This document shows, one piece after another, positions 37,282 to 46,682 of a stretch of DNA of 64,000 nucleotides. A program made the translations under genes and the position numbers. Under the pieces are notes generated by a model. That model did not search any database. It was not told the origin of the DNA and saw only the letters and a list, made by a program, of their open reading frames with translations. The stretch is from Rhodospira trueperi (GTDB lineage: Bacteria; Pseudomonadota; Alphaproteobacteria; Rhodospirillales; Rhodospirillaceae): positions 1 to 64,000 of the forward strand of contig NZ_FNAP01000015.1 of assembly GCF_900101965.1 (NCBI RefSeq), read 5' to 3'. Numbering within the stretch: the first letter of the stretch is position 1; every line of letters starts with the position of its first letter.

Positions 37282-40070
37282 CAGCAAAGGTCGCGATGGA
37301 CAACAAAGCTGATCGATCCGCGTTGATCAGTTGGTGGCTGCCCACACTGTTGCTGACCCTGTTCCATGTCCCGGGCTTGTTTGGCGGCCACGTGCGGGTT
37401 GATCCCGCCTACGCTTGGTCCTTGGCCCAACCGGATGCCGCTCCCCTGAAGGCGTTCAACCAGGACATGGTTCAGGGCGCCTATCCCTATTGGTCGTTCG
37501 CCCATTGGGTGCGCGAGACCGGTGCGAGTTGGGAGTGGAATCCCTTCATGTTCGGCGGCGTCCCGCTGTGGCCGGAGGGCAGCTATCCGCTGGCGGGCCT
37601 GATGGCCCAGATCGCGCACCTGTTTGGGCCGGAACTGGGGTTTTCCGTGCTTCCGTTCGTGACAGGGCTGGCGGTGATCGCATTGGGCAACCTGATCCTG
37701 CGAACGCTTGGCCTCCCGGTCTGGGCGCGGACGGTCAGTGTCGTCCTGCTGGTGTTGACATATGATATGCTGGTTTGGCTTCAGACGCCTCACGCTGAAG
37801 TCAATCTCTGGCTTCTTGTGGGTGTTCTGGTCGGCTTACGGATCTGGCAGGCGTCGATAACGGCCGAAAAGGCCGCCTGGGCTCTGGGCGGGGGCGCCCT
37901 CGTCGGTCTGATGCACCTGGGCAGTCATGTGCAGTTTACCCTTCTGACCGCCATACCGTTCCTCGCCGTTTTCATGCTTGCCTGCGCGGTGTTGCGTCCG
38001 GATGGCCGCCTGCGGTGGCCTGACGGCCGAACCCTGCTCGCGGGCGCCGCCTTCTGCCTTGCGGCGGCTGCCGTTGGGGCCTGGGCTTGGCTGCCAACCC
38101 TCGAGGTGGCGTTTGACTCATACCGGTCGGTGACGCCGAAAGGCTCGAATATGCCGGTTTATGTCAGGTTCATGCCGCTGCCGTTCCCGCGCTACGAGGA
38201 CCTCACGCTCGGGCTTCAGGCTTGGTTCTCGTTTGATAGCCTTGGATCCTATATCAACCAGATCTTTCCTCTCCGCCAGATCCCCGTGATTGGGTTCAAC
38301 TTGGACGGTCATTACCTGTCCCTGACGGCCTATATGCTGTGCGTCCTCGCCGTTGTGGAGCCGAAAACGCGGCGTCAGGCCGCGCCGCTGTTGCTGAGCT
38401 TCGCCCTCATTTTCTTCGGGTACAATGCCCTAGCGCTCGCCGCCAAGGTACCGCAGATCGCCGCGCTGCTGAACGCGATCCCCTTGCTGGACGCCATCAA
38501 CCTGCCCGGCGTGGTCATCCGCGCCAACGTGTTTCTTTGGCTGGGGGCCGGCTTCGGCTTGGTTGCGGTCGGCCGGTTGGCCTCGGATCGCCGATGGCGT
38601 TGGGCCCGGTGGGCTTGGGCAGGCGTCCTTGTCGTCGCGGCCTCGATTGCGATTTACGCCTCGTGGGCCATGCGGCGCCTGCTGGAAAGCGACCTTCAAG
38701 CGTTCCTGTCCGCTGGTAAGGCCGGCGTTCCAGAACACATTCCCCCGCTGGTCGCGGCACAGGTGGACCGTCTGATTGCGCGATGGGATCCGATGCCCTG
38801 GGAACTGGCCGCCGCGCTCGGTCTTCTCGCTATTGAATTCGCCCTGGTTCTAGGCCTGCGCGCTTATCCGCGCCGTCGGGCCGTCATGGCTGGAGTGATG
38901 GGCGTCTCCCTCGCCGTGACCGGCTATGTGTCCTATCACAACAAACTCGACTGGACCCTGGCGGACTCGCTGGTTCCCGACGTTCCCGCCATCGACACGA
39001 TCCGCCAACAAACAGAACCGGGACGGGTTGTCGCGGTCAATCGTCCTGTCGACAAACAAGAACGGATCCGAAACTACCTGGAGACGGTCGACACCGTCGA
39101 GGATCTGGGAGCCGGACCGGTGGTCCGCATCAGCCGCGAAGTGCCCTTTGTCGGCGGCATGTCACTGCTTTACAGGGTGGAAGATATCCGCGGTGTTTCT
39201 GCCCTCAACGGCCGCGCCTACCGGATCTTTGTTGAAGCGGTCCAGGCTCAGCCGCCCGGCACCGACCCCACCATCCCCCAGATGTTGAGCGAGTTTTATT
39301 ACGATCTTCCCCTGCATGCGCGTTCCTACGATTTGTTGAACGTGCGGTGGGTCCTCAGTGCCGCTGAACTATCGGTACCGCAATATGTCAAGCGCCAAGA
39401 CGGCCCGATGAATCTTTACGAAAACGTGGGGGCGCAACCGCGCGCCTGGCTGGCAAGCGCGGTGGAGGTCATTCCGGAACGACGCGCGCTGCTGCGCCGG
39501 CTGACCGACCTCACCTTCACGCCAGATACCGTGTTGCTTGAGGTCGATCCGCGTACGTCGACGGCGCCCAGCGATGAAACGCGGTATGGCCTGCGGCCGG
39601 AGGCACCGCTCCGCGTCGGACACAACGTCTATGAGTGGCGTCTGGCGCCCAACCCTGTTGCCAGTCGACTGTACGGCAGCCTGCCGTTCGCCGATACGGC
39701 CCCGGCCCGTTGGGACATCGGCGCCGGGCCTTTGCCAGTCCCAACCGTGACCATGCCCGATCTCAACCAGCGTGTGATCGAGGTGACCACACCTGAGCCC
39801 GCCATGCTGGTGATCAGCGAGCCCTTCTATTTCGGCTGGGAGGCGCGTCTCAACGGAAACCCTGTGGACATCTATCGGGCGAACTTCGCCCTTATGGCGA
39901 TTCCCATCTCTGCGGGCCACAACCGCGTTGAGCTCACGTATCAGTCTCGGACACGGTCCCTGGGCCTATCCGTTTCCATCGTGGTTTTCGGTCTTCTGCT
40001 CGGCGGCACCGGACTGTGCATCCTGAGCGCGCGGAAGACCCGCGCGGCGGCCGCGGGCGGGGCCTCATGA
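37278..40070 (+). CDS. Large GT-C-like membrane protein (YfhO-like)
   Basis: This 930-residue protein has about a dozen predicted membrane helices in the first two thirds. It starts with WWLPTLLLTLFHVPGLFGG and an early acidic periplasmic loop (VRVDPAYAW), then has a soluble C-terminal region of about 300 residues (VISEPFYFGWEARLNG) before a final helix. The plan fits YfhO-type glycosyltransferases that use a polyprenyl-phosphate sugar outside the cytoplasm. The GT2 at 32586 and the flippase-like gene at 31576 would supply it. Confidence 0.8.
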   Translation: MTAKVAMDNKADRSALISWWLPTLLLTLFHVPGLFGGHVRVDPAYAWSLAQPDAAPLKAFNQDMVQGAYPYWSFAHWVRETGASWEWNPFMFGGVPLWPEGSYPLAGLMAQIAHLFGPELGFSVLPFVTGLAVIALGNLILRTLGLPVWARTVSVVLLVLTYDMLVWLQTPHAEVNLWLLVGVLVGLRIWQASITAEKAAWALGGGALVGLMHLGSHVQFTLLTAIPFLAVFMLACAVLRPDGRLRWPDGRTLLAGAAFCLAAAAVGAWAWLPTLEVAFDSYRSVTPKGSNMPVYVRFMPLPFPRYEDLTLGLQAWFSFDSLGSYINQIFPLRQIPVIGFNLDGHYLSLTAYMLCVLAVVEPKTRRQAAPLLLSFALIFFGYNALALAAKVPQIAALLNAIPLLDAINLPGVVIRANVFLWLGAGFGLVAVGRLASDRRWRWARWAWAGVLVVAASIAIYASWAMRRLLESDLQAFLSAGKAGVPEHIPPLVAAQVDRLIARWDPMPWELAAALGLLAIEFALVLGLRAYPRRRAVMAGVMGVSLAVTGYVSYHNKLDWTLADSLVPDVPAIDTIRQQTEPGRVVAVNRPVDKQERIRNYLETVDTVEDLGAGPVVRISREVPFVGGMSLLYRVEDIRGVSALNGRAYRIFVEAVQAQPPGTDPTIPQMLSEFYYDLPLHARSYDLLNVRWVLSAAELSVPQYVKRQDGPMNLYENVGAQPRAWLASAVEVIPERRALLRRLTDLTFTPDTVLLEVDPRTSTAPSDETRYGLRPEAPLRVGHNVYEWRLAPNPVASRLYGSLPFADTAPARWDIGAGPLPVPTVTMPDLNQRVIEVTTPEPAMLVISEPFYFGWEARLNGNPVDIYRANFALMAIPISAGHNRVELTYQSRTRSLGLSVSIVVFGLLLGGTGLCILSARKTRAAAAGGAS

Positions 40071-40551
40071 TGCAAGGTCGGTTCAAGACCAAAGGACCAA
40101 AGACCGTCGTCGGCATCCTCTCGGTCGTGTTCTGCCTTGGATTCGCCGTCGGAGCAGGCATGTTTGCGCCAACAGCCGTGCCGCCGGAGATCAAGGCCGA
40201 CACGGCCCCGGAGGAGCCTGCGCGCCCGGCCGAACGAACAGCGCCGCGCTCCCCCTATGCCTCCATCGATCACGTTCGTGCCCTGATCGACATCCAAGCC
40301 ACGGACGACATTGCCCGGCTTCGAACAGCCGTGATCCGATCCATCTGGAAACGCGACCAGTTGCCGGCGCGCGTCGCCGATGAGGTCGTGCTGGACGTCG
40401 ATGAGCCCAGCGTGGAAGGGCTCGCCTCCGTGGCGGCGGTGGACACTATTCCTTGTTGGTAGACGACACCATCGCCCGTCACGACATATCAATGGCCGCG
40501 GTTGACCGCCTCATCGCGAGTCTGGTCGAGCGGTTTGAAAACGGATGTTGA
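40067..40551 (+). pseudogene. Membrane-anchored protein with probable frameshift
   Basis: The frame from ATG 40067 gives a signal anchor (VVGILSVVFCLGFAVGAGMF), a proline/alanine-rich linker and a folded start (YASIDHVRALIDIQATDDI). It stops at TAG 40460-40462. Just before, another frame takes over with good protein character: YSLLVDDTIARHDISMAAVD, then a further 14 residues to TGA 40549-40551. One missing base near 40444 would join them into a protein of about 160 residues. Either the gene is frameshifted or the short form is the product. It overlaps the preceding gene by 4 bp. Family unknown. Confidence 0.5.
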
Positions 40552-40636
40552 GCCATCGGCTCAGGTCCACGGTCTTCACCCGGGGCATGAGGGCCGGTTC
40601 AGCATGGCCCCCGGCAGGACAACGGATTGGCCGTGG

Positions 40637-40665
40637 TTGACACGCAGGGGCCCGGAGCGTAGACG
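40637..40665 (+). promoter_or_regulatory. Promoter of regulator copy B
   Basis: TTGACA (40637-40642) and TAGACG (40660-40665) have a 17-bp spacer, matching copy A despite several base changes between them. The start point would fall close to the ATG at 40674, again suggesting a leaderless message. Confidence 0.5.
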
Positions 40666-40679
40666 TTCATGCCATGAAC
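40665..40679. promoter_or_regulatory. Perfect palindrome over the start codon, candidate operator B
   Basis: This is the same 15-bp perfect inverted repeat as in copy A (7-1-7), containing the ATG at 40674. Flanking bases on the 5' side differ between the copies while the palindrome is unchanged, which supports selection on it. Confidence 0.55.
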
Positions 40680-41375
40680 ACGAGAGGCGCCACGACTGCG
40701 GCTGGATCGGCGGCCGACACTGATCTCACCCTCGGGCTGTTGCGGGCGATCGAGGATGATCCTCGTCAGTCCCAGCGGAGCCTCGCGGCCCGGCTGGGCA
40801 TTGCGGTGGGCCTGACGAACGCGGTCCTGAAGCGGGCCGCCGCAAAGGGCTTGGTCAAGGTCGGCACGGCGCCGGCGCGGCGGTATGCCTACTACCTGAC
40901 GCCCCAGGGGTTCGCCGAGAAGTCTCGCCTGACTCTTCAGTATCTGGAGCATTCGCTCACGGTCATTCGCGACGCGCGCGAAGCCTTCGCGGCCGAATTC
41001 GTGGCCTGCCAGCGCCAGGGCTGGACCCGGGTCGCCCTTCTGGGGGGCGGCGAGATGGCCGACATCGCGCTCCTGGGGGCGCAGGAGGCCGGCGTGCCTC
41101 CTCTTGCCGTGATCGCGTCGGCGCGCGCCGGGCAGGTCCGATCTGGCGTGGCCGTTGTGGCCGACATTGCCGCCGCCCGGGCGCTTGCGATGGGAGGCCA
41201 GTTGGATGCGATCGTCCTGACCGAGGTTCTGGAGGTATCCGCGCGGGTTCAGACCGCCAGGGCGGCTGACATCGCGACGGATCGCCTGTTGGCCCCGGCC
41301 TTCCTGCACCCGCATGGTCCTGCGGTGTCGGCCGAGCTCGGGCGTCTTGGCGACGGGAAGTGGACCGCCGCATGA
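40674..41375 (+). CDS. MarR-type EPS-associated regulator with Rossmann-like C-terminus
   Basis: This 233-residue protein has a winged helix-turn-helix of the MarR/EPS-associated type (residues about 17-90; QRSLAARLGIAVGLTNAVLK, wing near RRYAYYLTPQG). A C-terminal Rossmann-like region follows (RVALLGGGEMADIALL to LDAIVLTEVLEV, about 117-187) that could bind a nucleotide-sugar or another metabolite. Its stop overlaps the NusG-like gene (ATGA). It probably controls its own promoter and so the whole of cluster 2, possibly sensing a glycan precursor; this is inference from position and domains. Confidence 0.8.
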   Translation: MNTRGATTAAGSAADTDLTLGLLRAIEDDPRQSQRSLAARLGIAVGLTNAVLKRAAAKGLVKVGTAPARRYAYYLTPQGFAEKSRLTLQYLEHSLTVIRDAREAFAAEFVACQRQGWTRVALLGGGEMADIALLGAQEAGVPPLAVIASARAGQVRSGVAVVADIAAARALAMGGQLDAIVLTEVLEVSARVQTARAADIATDRLLAPAFLHPHGPAVSAELGRLGDGKWTAA

Positions 41376-41872
41376 GACGTTGGTATGCCGTCCATACCCA
41401 CGCGCGAGCGGAGGAAAAGGCGGAGTTTCACTTGCGCCGCCAGGGCTATGAGGTTTATTGCCCTCGCCTGGAGCGAACGCGGCGGCATGCAAGGCGGGTG
41501 GAGACCGTGTTGCGGCCCATGTTCCCGCGCTATCTGTTCACACCCCTGGATGTTGAGGCACAACCTTGGCATGCGATCAACGGGACTTTCGGCGTCAAGC
41601 ATCTGGTCGGTCGAGGGGAGCGCCCAACCCCGCTGCCCGGCGGCTTGGTCGAAGCGCTCATGGAACGAGAATCAGAGGCCGGGGCAGTCACAGTCCCGGT
41701 GCCCGCGTTCCATCCCGGAGAGGCCCTGGTCGTGGAGGAGGGACCGTTTAGGGATCTGGTGGCCCGCTTCGAGATCATGGCCGACAGGGAGCGGGTCACG
41801 GTTCTCTTGGACCTTCTGGGCCGCGAGATTCGTGTGACCGCGCACCACAGCGCCGTCCGTCGGGCGAGTTGA
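41372..41872 (+). CDS. NusG/RfaH-like transcription antitermination factor
   Basis: This 166-residue specialised NusG paralogue has an N-terminal NGN domain (RRWYAVHTHARAEEKAEFHL, then RRQGYEVYCPRL and LRPMFPRYLF) and a C-terminal KOW segment (FHPGEALVVEEGPFRDLVAR). RfaH-type factors load on RNA polymerase paused at an ops site and suppress early termination in long glycan operons. An ops-like site lies 91 bp after its stop, and a second one precedes cluster 1. Being one of the first two genes of the locus resembles the UpxY arrangement in Bacteroides. Confidence 0.88.
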   Translation: MRRWYAVHTHARAEEKAEFHLRRQGYEVYCPRLERTRRHARRVETVLRPMFPRYLFTPLDVEAQPWHAINGTFGVKHLVGRGERPTPLPGGLVEALMERESEAGAVTVPVPAFHPGEALVVEEGPFRDLVARFEIMADRERVTVLLDLLGREIRVTAHHSAVRRAS

Positions 41873-41940
41873 CCCCCGCTCCCTTGAGGGCCGGCGGGGC
41901 GCGGCGTAGCGCGTGGGCGGCTCGGGTTTGTTCCATTGGC

Positions 41941-41972
41941 CTCCGGGTGCGTTCACCCGGAGTGCGGTAGCT
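41941..41972 (+). promoter_or_regulatory. Hairpin plus ops-like element, cluster 2
   Basis: The stem CTCCGGGTG (41941-41949) and CACCCGGAG (41954-41962) has loop CGTT, followed by TGCGGTAGCT (41963-41972). Stem and ops-like bases are identical to copy A, while the loop and the sequence on both sides differ. It lies between the NusG-like gene and fcl, which starts 103 bp further on. Confidence 0.7.
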
Positions 41973-42075
41973 GTGGCGAACCGCCATCTGTCTGTCAGGA
42001 TGACCCCGCCGCTGGTGATGGGGTCGCGATCACGGGCTTCTGCAAACGCAAGGGAGAGCCGCTATTCTCAGTCTG

Positions 42076-43008
42076 GTGGGCAAGCGGGTTTGGGTTCCGG
42101 GGCACCGCGGCATGGTCGGCGCGGCCATCGTGGGCCGGCTGGAGCGTGAGGGCTGCACCATCATCCGGGAGAGCCGCGACCACGTGGATTTACGGCGCCA
42201 GGGCGAGGTCGAGGCCTTCGTCGCTGCGGAACGCCCCGACATGGTTTTCGTGGCCGCGGCCAAGGTGGGCGGCATTCATGCCAACTCCACCTTCCCGGCG
42301 GACTTTCTATACGACAACCTGATGATCGAGGCGAACATCATCAATGCCTGCGCGCGGGGCAGCGTCAGAAAGTTGTTGTTTCTCGGGTCGTCCTGCATTT
42401 ATCCGCGCGAAGCGGCCCAGCCCATCTCCGAGGACGCCCTGCTGACGGGCCCCCTGGAGCCCACCAATGAATGGTATGCCATCGCCAAGATCGCTGGCAT
42501 CAAGCTGTGTCAGGCGTATCGACGCCAGCACGGGTGTGACTTCATCTCCGCCATGCCCACCAATCTGTATGGGCCCGGCGACAATTTCCATCCAGAGAAC
42601 AGCCATGTCCCCGCCGCGTTGCTGCGCCGGATCCACGAGGCCAAGCAGAGCGGCGCACGCGAGGTCACGATCTGGGGCACCGGGCGGCCCCGGCGCGAGT
42701 TCCTCTATGTCGACGATCTGGCAGAGGCTTGCGTGTTCCTGATGACGCACTACTCCGATGAGGCGCCGATCAACGTCGGCACGGGTGAAGACCTGACGAT
42801 TACCGATTTCGCGACCGCCATCCGAGAGACCGTGGGCTACGACGGCGTCTTCCGGTATGACTCCACGCGTCCGGACGGCATGGCGCGCAAGGTGCTGGAT
42901 GTCTCGCGCATCAACGGTCTGGGCTGGCGGGCGCGGACGTCCCTGCGCGACGGCTTGGCCCTCTATTACCAGTGGTTCCTGGACAATCTTGAACGTTTCC
43001 GATCCTAG
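42076..43008 (+). CDS. fcl: GDP-L-fucose synthase
   Basis: This 310-residue epimerase/reductase converts GDP-4-keto-6-deoxymannose to GDP-L-fucose. It has the NADP motif GHRGMVG, SSCIYPREA, the catalytic NEWYAIAK (Tyr, Lys) and NLYGPGDNFHPENSHVPAAL, which is characteristic of the family. The start is GTG at 42076, because GKRVWVPGHRG is the expected N-terminus and no ATG lies in frame before it. It is the first structural gene of cluster 2. Confidence 0.92.
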   Translation: MGKRVWVPGHRGMVGAAIVGRLEREGCTIIRESRDHVDLRRQGEVEAFVAAERPDMVFVAAAKVGGIHANSTFPADFLYDNLMIEANIINACARGSVRKLLFLGSSCIYPREAAQPISEDALLTGPLEPTNEWYAIAKIAGIKLCQAYRRQHGCDFISAMPTNLYGPGDNFHPENSHVPAALLRRIHEAKQSGAREVTIWGTGRPRREFLYVDDLAEACVFLMTHYSDEAPINVGTGEDLTITDFATAIRETVGYDGVFRYDSTRPDGMARKVLDVSRINGLGWRARTSLRDGLALYYQWFLDNLERFRS

Positions 43009-43172
43009 AGCAAATCCCGAGCGAACCGGAACGAATCGCGACGGCGATTTGATGGAAAGAAAGTGACCAGGGTGCATTGCGCGATTCACACCTCAGACAA
43101 CGCGGCCCCGCACGTGCGGCATCGAGAAAATCGTCAAGGCCGTATGAAGAAGACGGAGCGGAGCGCAGCGAC

Positions 43173-44240
43173 GTGACGGAAAAAACCGCGCTTATCACCG
43201 GTGTAACAGGGCAGGACGGCGCCTATCTTGCGGAATTTCTGCTGGAGAAGGGCTACATCGTCCATGGCATCAAACGGCGTTCATCGTCCTTCAACACCGA
43301 ACGGGTCGACCACCTGTATCGGGACCCGCAGGAACACGAATGCCGCTTTTTCCTGCATTTCGGGGATTTGACGGACGCAACCAACCTGATACGCCTGATC
43401 CAGAAAGTCCAGCCAGACGAGATTTATAACCTGGCCGCCCAAAGCCATGTGCAGGTCAGCTTTGAAACCCCCGAGTATACCGCGAATGCCGATGCGCTCG
43501 GGACCTTGCGCCTGTTGGAGGCGATTCGCATCCTGTCCCTTGAATCCAGAACGCGGTTTTATCAGGCCTCGACCTCGGAATTGTTCGGCAAGGTTCAAGA
43601 GACGCCGCAGCGCGAAACGACCCCATTTTATCCTCGCTCTCCTTATGCCGCAGCCAAACTTTACGCCTACTGGATCACCGTTAACTATCGTGAAGCCTAT
43701 GGCATCCATGCGTCCAATGGCATTTTGTTCAATCATGAAAGCCCGATCCGCGGCGAGACTTTCGTCACTCGCAAGATCAGCCGCGCTGTCGCCGCGATTT
43801 CGCTCGGCCTTCAAGACCGGATCCGGCTCGGCAATCTCGATGCCAAGCGCGACTGGGGACATGCACGCGACTATGTCGACGGGATGTGGCGCATTGTTCA
43901 GGAAGAGACGCCCGACGATTACGTCCTGGCCACGGGTGAGACGCACTCTGTGCGGGAGTTCGTCGAGCGTGCCTTCGCGGTGATCGATCGCAGCATTGAG
44001 TGGCATGGCCACGGCGTGGACGAGGTCGGACGGTGTTCTCGCACCGGGGCCGTTCTGGTCAGTATCGATCCTCGCTACTTCAGGCCGACGGAGGTCGATC
44101 TGCTGCTGGGCGATCCGACCAAGGCGCGGGAGCGTCTGGGCTGGCGCCATACCACTGGTTTTGCAGAGTTGGTCGCGGAGATGGTGACCAGCGATCTCAA
44201 GGCGATGCGCGTCCGCCCCGCCGTGCGCAACGAGACCTGA
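43173..44240 (+). CDS. gmd: GDP-mannose 4,6-dehydratase
   Basis: This 355-residue enzyme makes GDP-4-keto-6-deoxymannose, the substrate of the preceding gene's product. It has the signatures [38 protein letters not shown], and [12 protein letters not shown] with the catalytic Tyr-x3-Lys. The start is GTG at 43173, where family alignment begins; the frame is open to 43077 but without similarity. A 164-bp spacer separates it from fcl. Confidence 0.93.
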   Translation: MTEKTALITGVTGQDGAYLAEFLLEKGYIVHGIKRRSSSFNTERVDHLYRDPQEHECRFFLHFGDLTDATNLIRLIQKVQPDEIYNLAAQSHVQVSFETPEYTANADALGTLRLLEAIRILSLESRTRFYQASTSELFGKVQETPQRETTPFYPRSPYAAAKLYAYWITVNYREAYGIHASNGILFNHESPIRGETFVTRKISRAVAAISLGLQDRIRLGNLDAKRDWGHARDYVDGMWRIVQEETPDDYVLATGETHSVREFVERAFAVIDRSIEWHGHGVDEVGRCSRTGAVLVSIDPRYFRPTEVDLLLGDPTKARERLGWRHTTGFAELVAEMVTSDLKAMRVRPAVRNET

Positions 44241-44484
44241 CGGCCCTGTCATACCTGACCACCGGCCCGCCTTAATCGCGGTTTTCGCCAGTGGCCTCTC
44301 AGAGACTGTTCCCGCCGGGCGCCAGCGCGTCCTCCTACGCGAGCGTTGGGGTGTTCGGCCGAAACCTCCCGTCAACGACCGAGACACGGTTGCGACGCGG
44401 CGGATTGTTGCCGTGTTGAGCCTTTGGGCGAAACGAGTCTATGTGGTCTGTTCCTTCGGGTTTCCTCCCGCATTGCTGGAAAGG

Positions 44485-45294
44485 ATGGAGATGACGCTGG
44501 TTCCGAACGCACGGGCGCGGTTCGAAGAGACCGGCCTGCGACAGCAATGGACACTGTTCCGTACGCTTTGGATCCGCGACTTCAGCGCCCAATATCGGCG
44601 CGCGAAATTCGGAATCGGCTGGGCGGTCATCCAGCCTCTGTTCTATATGACGGTCTTCATCGGCTTGCGATTGTTCCTAGACATCCCGAGCGAGGGTCTG
44701 CCGTATCCGGTCTTCGTCTTCAGCGCCTTGATGCCATGGCTGTACATCAGCAATGCCCTCAATCGCTCAGGGGCGAGTGTCGTATCTAACGCCGACATCA
44801 TCAAGAAGATCAGCGTCAATCGCTTTATCTTCCCGCTGGTGAGCGCGTCCTTGCCGCTCGTCGACCTCACGGTGATGGCCTTAGGCATGTTTGGTCTTAT
44901 GATCGCCTTCGGCGTACCGCTCGGGCCTCATCTGCTCTGGCTGGCGCCGTTGTTGCTGCTTCTGACGGGCTTCGCCGTCGGCCTCGGTCTTCTGATCTGC
45001 GCGATCGGAACCTTCGTGCGCGATATCCTGGTGGCCCTGCCGGTCGTGCTACAGGCCTTCCTGTTCGTCTCGCCGATCGTCTATCCTATCGACATCGTGC
45101 CCGAAGCCTTGCGCGGCATCTATATCCTGAACCCTTTGGTCGGGTTGCTGGAGTCCTTCCGATCCGTGTTGGGTCGCGGCACCGCACCAGACATGGAGAT
45201 GTTGATCAGCCCCGTCGCGGTGACGATCATCATGTGGATTATCGCGGTTCCCTTGTATCAAAAACTGTCGAGATACTTTTCCGATGTCCTTTAA
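44485..45294 (+). CDS. wzm: ABC-2 polysaccharide exporter permease
   Basis: This 269-residue Wzm-type membrane protein has RTLWIRDFSAQYRRAKFGIG then WAVIQPLFYMTVFI, followed by five more helices including VSPIVYPIDIVPE and LNPLVGLLESFR. It exports lipid-linked glycan with the ATPase that follows. The start at 44485 (MEMTLVPN) has GGAAAGG upstream; the frame is open to 44413. It overlaps wzt by 11 bp. Confidence 0.92.
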   Translation: MEMTLVPNARARFEETGLRQQWTLFRTLWIRDFSAQYRRAKFGIGWAVIQPLFYMTVFIGLRLFLDIPSEGLPYPVFVFSALMPWLYISNALNRSGASVVSNADIIKKISVNRFIFPLVSASLPLVDLTVMALGMFGLMIAFGVPLGPHLLWLAPLLLLLTGFAVGLGLLICAIGTFVRDILVALPVVLQAFLFVSPIVYPIDIVPEALRGIYILNPLVGLLESFRSVLGRGTAPDMEMLISPVAVTIIMWIIAVPLYQKLSRYFSDVL

Positions 45295-46669
45295 TGCCGT
45301 GCCAGAGCAGCCAAACAGCAAGCCGGTTGCGCGATCGGTGGCGTGCGCCAACGAGAAGCCCGCAGAACCCGACCGTCCTGCGGACATAAGCCTCGACGAG
45401 GGTCACACGCATGCTGAAGATGAGACTCCGGAGGTCATCCGTGTCGACGGGCTCTGGAAGTCTTATGGCCTGCCCTTTGGCTTGTCGCCGCTTTACTGGG
45501 CCAAACGCGCGGTCCACAGGCTTCGCGGACATGAGCGAGGTCTCGGCCCGGGCCCATTCGCCATCCAGGACCTCAGCTTCTCCCTCAGGCGCGGCGAGAC
45601 GCTCGGTATTATGGGACGCAACGGGTCGGGCAAGAGCACCCTGCTGAAGGTGCTCTCCGGCGTCTCGCCGCCGACGGCGGGCGATGTCCGGGTTTCCGGA
45701 CGGCTCTTCCCGATGATCGAACTGAACGCTGGTCTCAATCCCGACCTCAACGGTTTGGAGAACGCCCGCACCCTGTCCGCGATCATGGGGCTCAGCCAGA
45801 CCGAGATCGCGGCCAAGATGCCCGAGATCGAGGCCTTTTGCGAACTCGACGAATGGTTCCGCCGGCCGGTGCGAACCTACTCCAGCGGCATGATGGCCCG
45901 GCTCGGTTTCGCGGTCGCAATGCATGTGGACGCGGACGTGCTGCTGATCGACGAGGTCCTGGCCGTCGGCGATTTCGCCTTCCAGAAGAAGTGCATCAGC
46001 GCCTTCTCAAGGCTGCGCCATGCCGGCGTGACGACCGTGTTCGTCTCGCACAACCCCTACATGATCGAGCGGATGTGCGACCGTGTCATCGTGCTGCAGG
46101 AGGGGCGCACCGTGGCCATGGGCGACGCCACGGAGGCCGTTGCTGAGTACTTTCGCATCAACGCACCGAAGACGGCGCAGAGTGCCCAGCCCTCGGGCGA
46201 CCAGAGCCTCGAGCAACGCAGCGGCACCGGCGATATGCGTGTGACGAAGATCGAGGTGCTGGACCTGAACGACCGGCCGCTCGACGAGGTGCGGACCATG
46301 GAGCCGCTGAAGATCCGGCTGCACTGCAGCGCGCGTGAACCGATCCACGAGCCGAACTTTGGTCTGCGTTTCGTCGACGAGAATAACACCGTGGTTCTCT
46401 CCGTCGCTTTCACCAACCACCGCCGCGGCGTCAGTGTCGACGGCCGGGCGGTGTTTGACTGCACGATTCTTGAGTTTCCACTGCTGGCCGGCCGCTACGC
46501 TATGCAAGTGAAGGTCACATCCGACATTCTGCTCGACATGATAGAGATTGGCGCAACACTGAATGTTAAGGCGAGTGATCGCATAGCGCTTGAATCCGCC
46601 GGATTGGGTTTTGTCTATACGCCGATCGAGTGGGCGGTCGATGATCGCCCTATGCTGCGGCAACGGTAA
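45284..46669 (+). CDS. wzt: ABC polysaccharide exporter ATPase with C-terminal glycan-binding domain
   Basis: This 461-residue protein has an ATPase domain with Walker A GRNGSGKST (about 111-119), signature YSSGMMARLGF (about 199-209) and Walker B DVLLIDEVLAVGD. From about residue 310 it continues as a Wzt-C-type beta-sandwich (RVTKIEVLDLNDRPLDEV; FTNHRRGVSVDG), which in known systems reads the chemically modified non-reducing end before export. That implies the chain is capped, and the methyltransferase genes that follow may supply the cap. Confidence 0.92.
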   Translation: MSFNAVPEQPNSKPVARSVACANEKPAEPDRPADISLDEGHTHAEDETPEVIRVDGLWKSYGLPFGLSPLYWAKRAVHRLRGHERGLGPGPFAIQDLSFSLRRGETLGIMGRNGSGKSTLLKVLSGVSPPTAGDVRVSGRLFPMIELNAGLNPDLNGLENARTLSAIMGLSQTEIAAKMPEIEAFCELDEWFRRPVRTYSSGMMARLGFAVAMHVDADVLLIDEVLAVGDFAFQKKCISAFSRLRHAGVTTVFVSHNPYMIERMCDRVIVLQEGRTVAMGDATEAVAEYFRINAPKTAQSAQPSGDQSLEQRSGTGDMRVTKIEVLDLNDRPLDEVRTMEPLKIRLHCSAREPIHEPNFGLRFVDENNTVVLSVAFTNHRRGVSVDGRAVFDCTILEFPLLAGRYAMQVKVTSDILLDMIEIGATLNVKASDRIALESAGLGFVYTPIEWAVDDRPMLRQR

Positions 46670-46682
46670 TCGAGGTTCCTCC

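Larger units (their letters stand above)
40548..41972 (+). repeat. Regulatory unit B (complete copy), upstream of glycan cluster 2
   Basis: This is the full version of the unit at 24114-24812: inverted repeat GAGCC-ATC-GGCTC (40550-40562), promoter, palindrome, MarR-type gene, NusG-type gene, hairpin and ops-like site. It is in the same orientation as copy A and about 16.4 kb from it, so the two flank cluster 1 as direct repeats. Confidence 0.9.
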
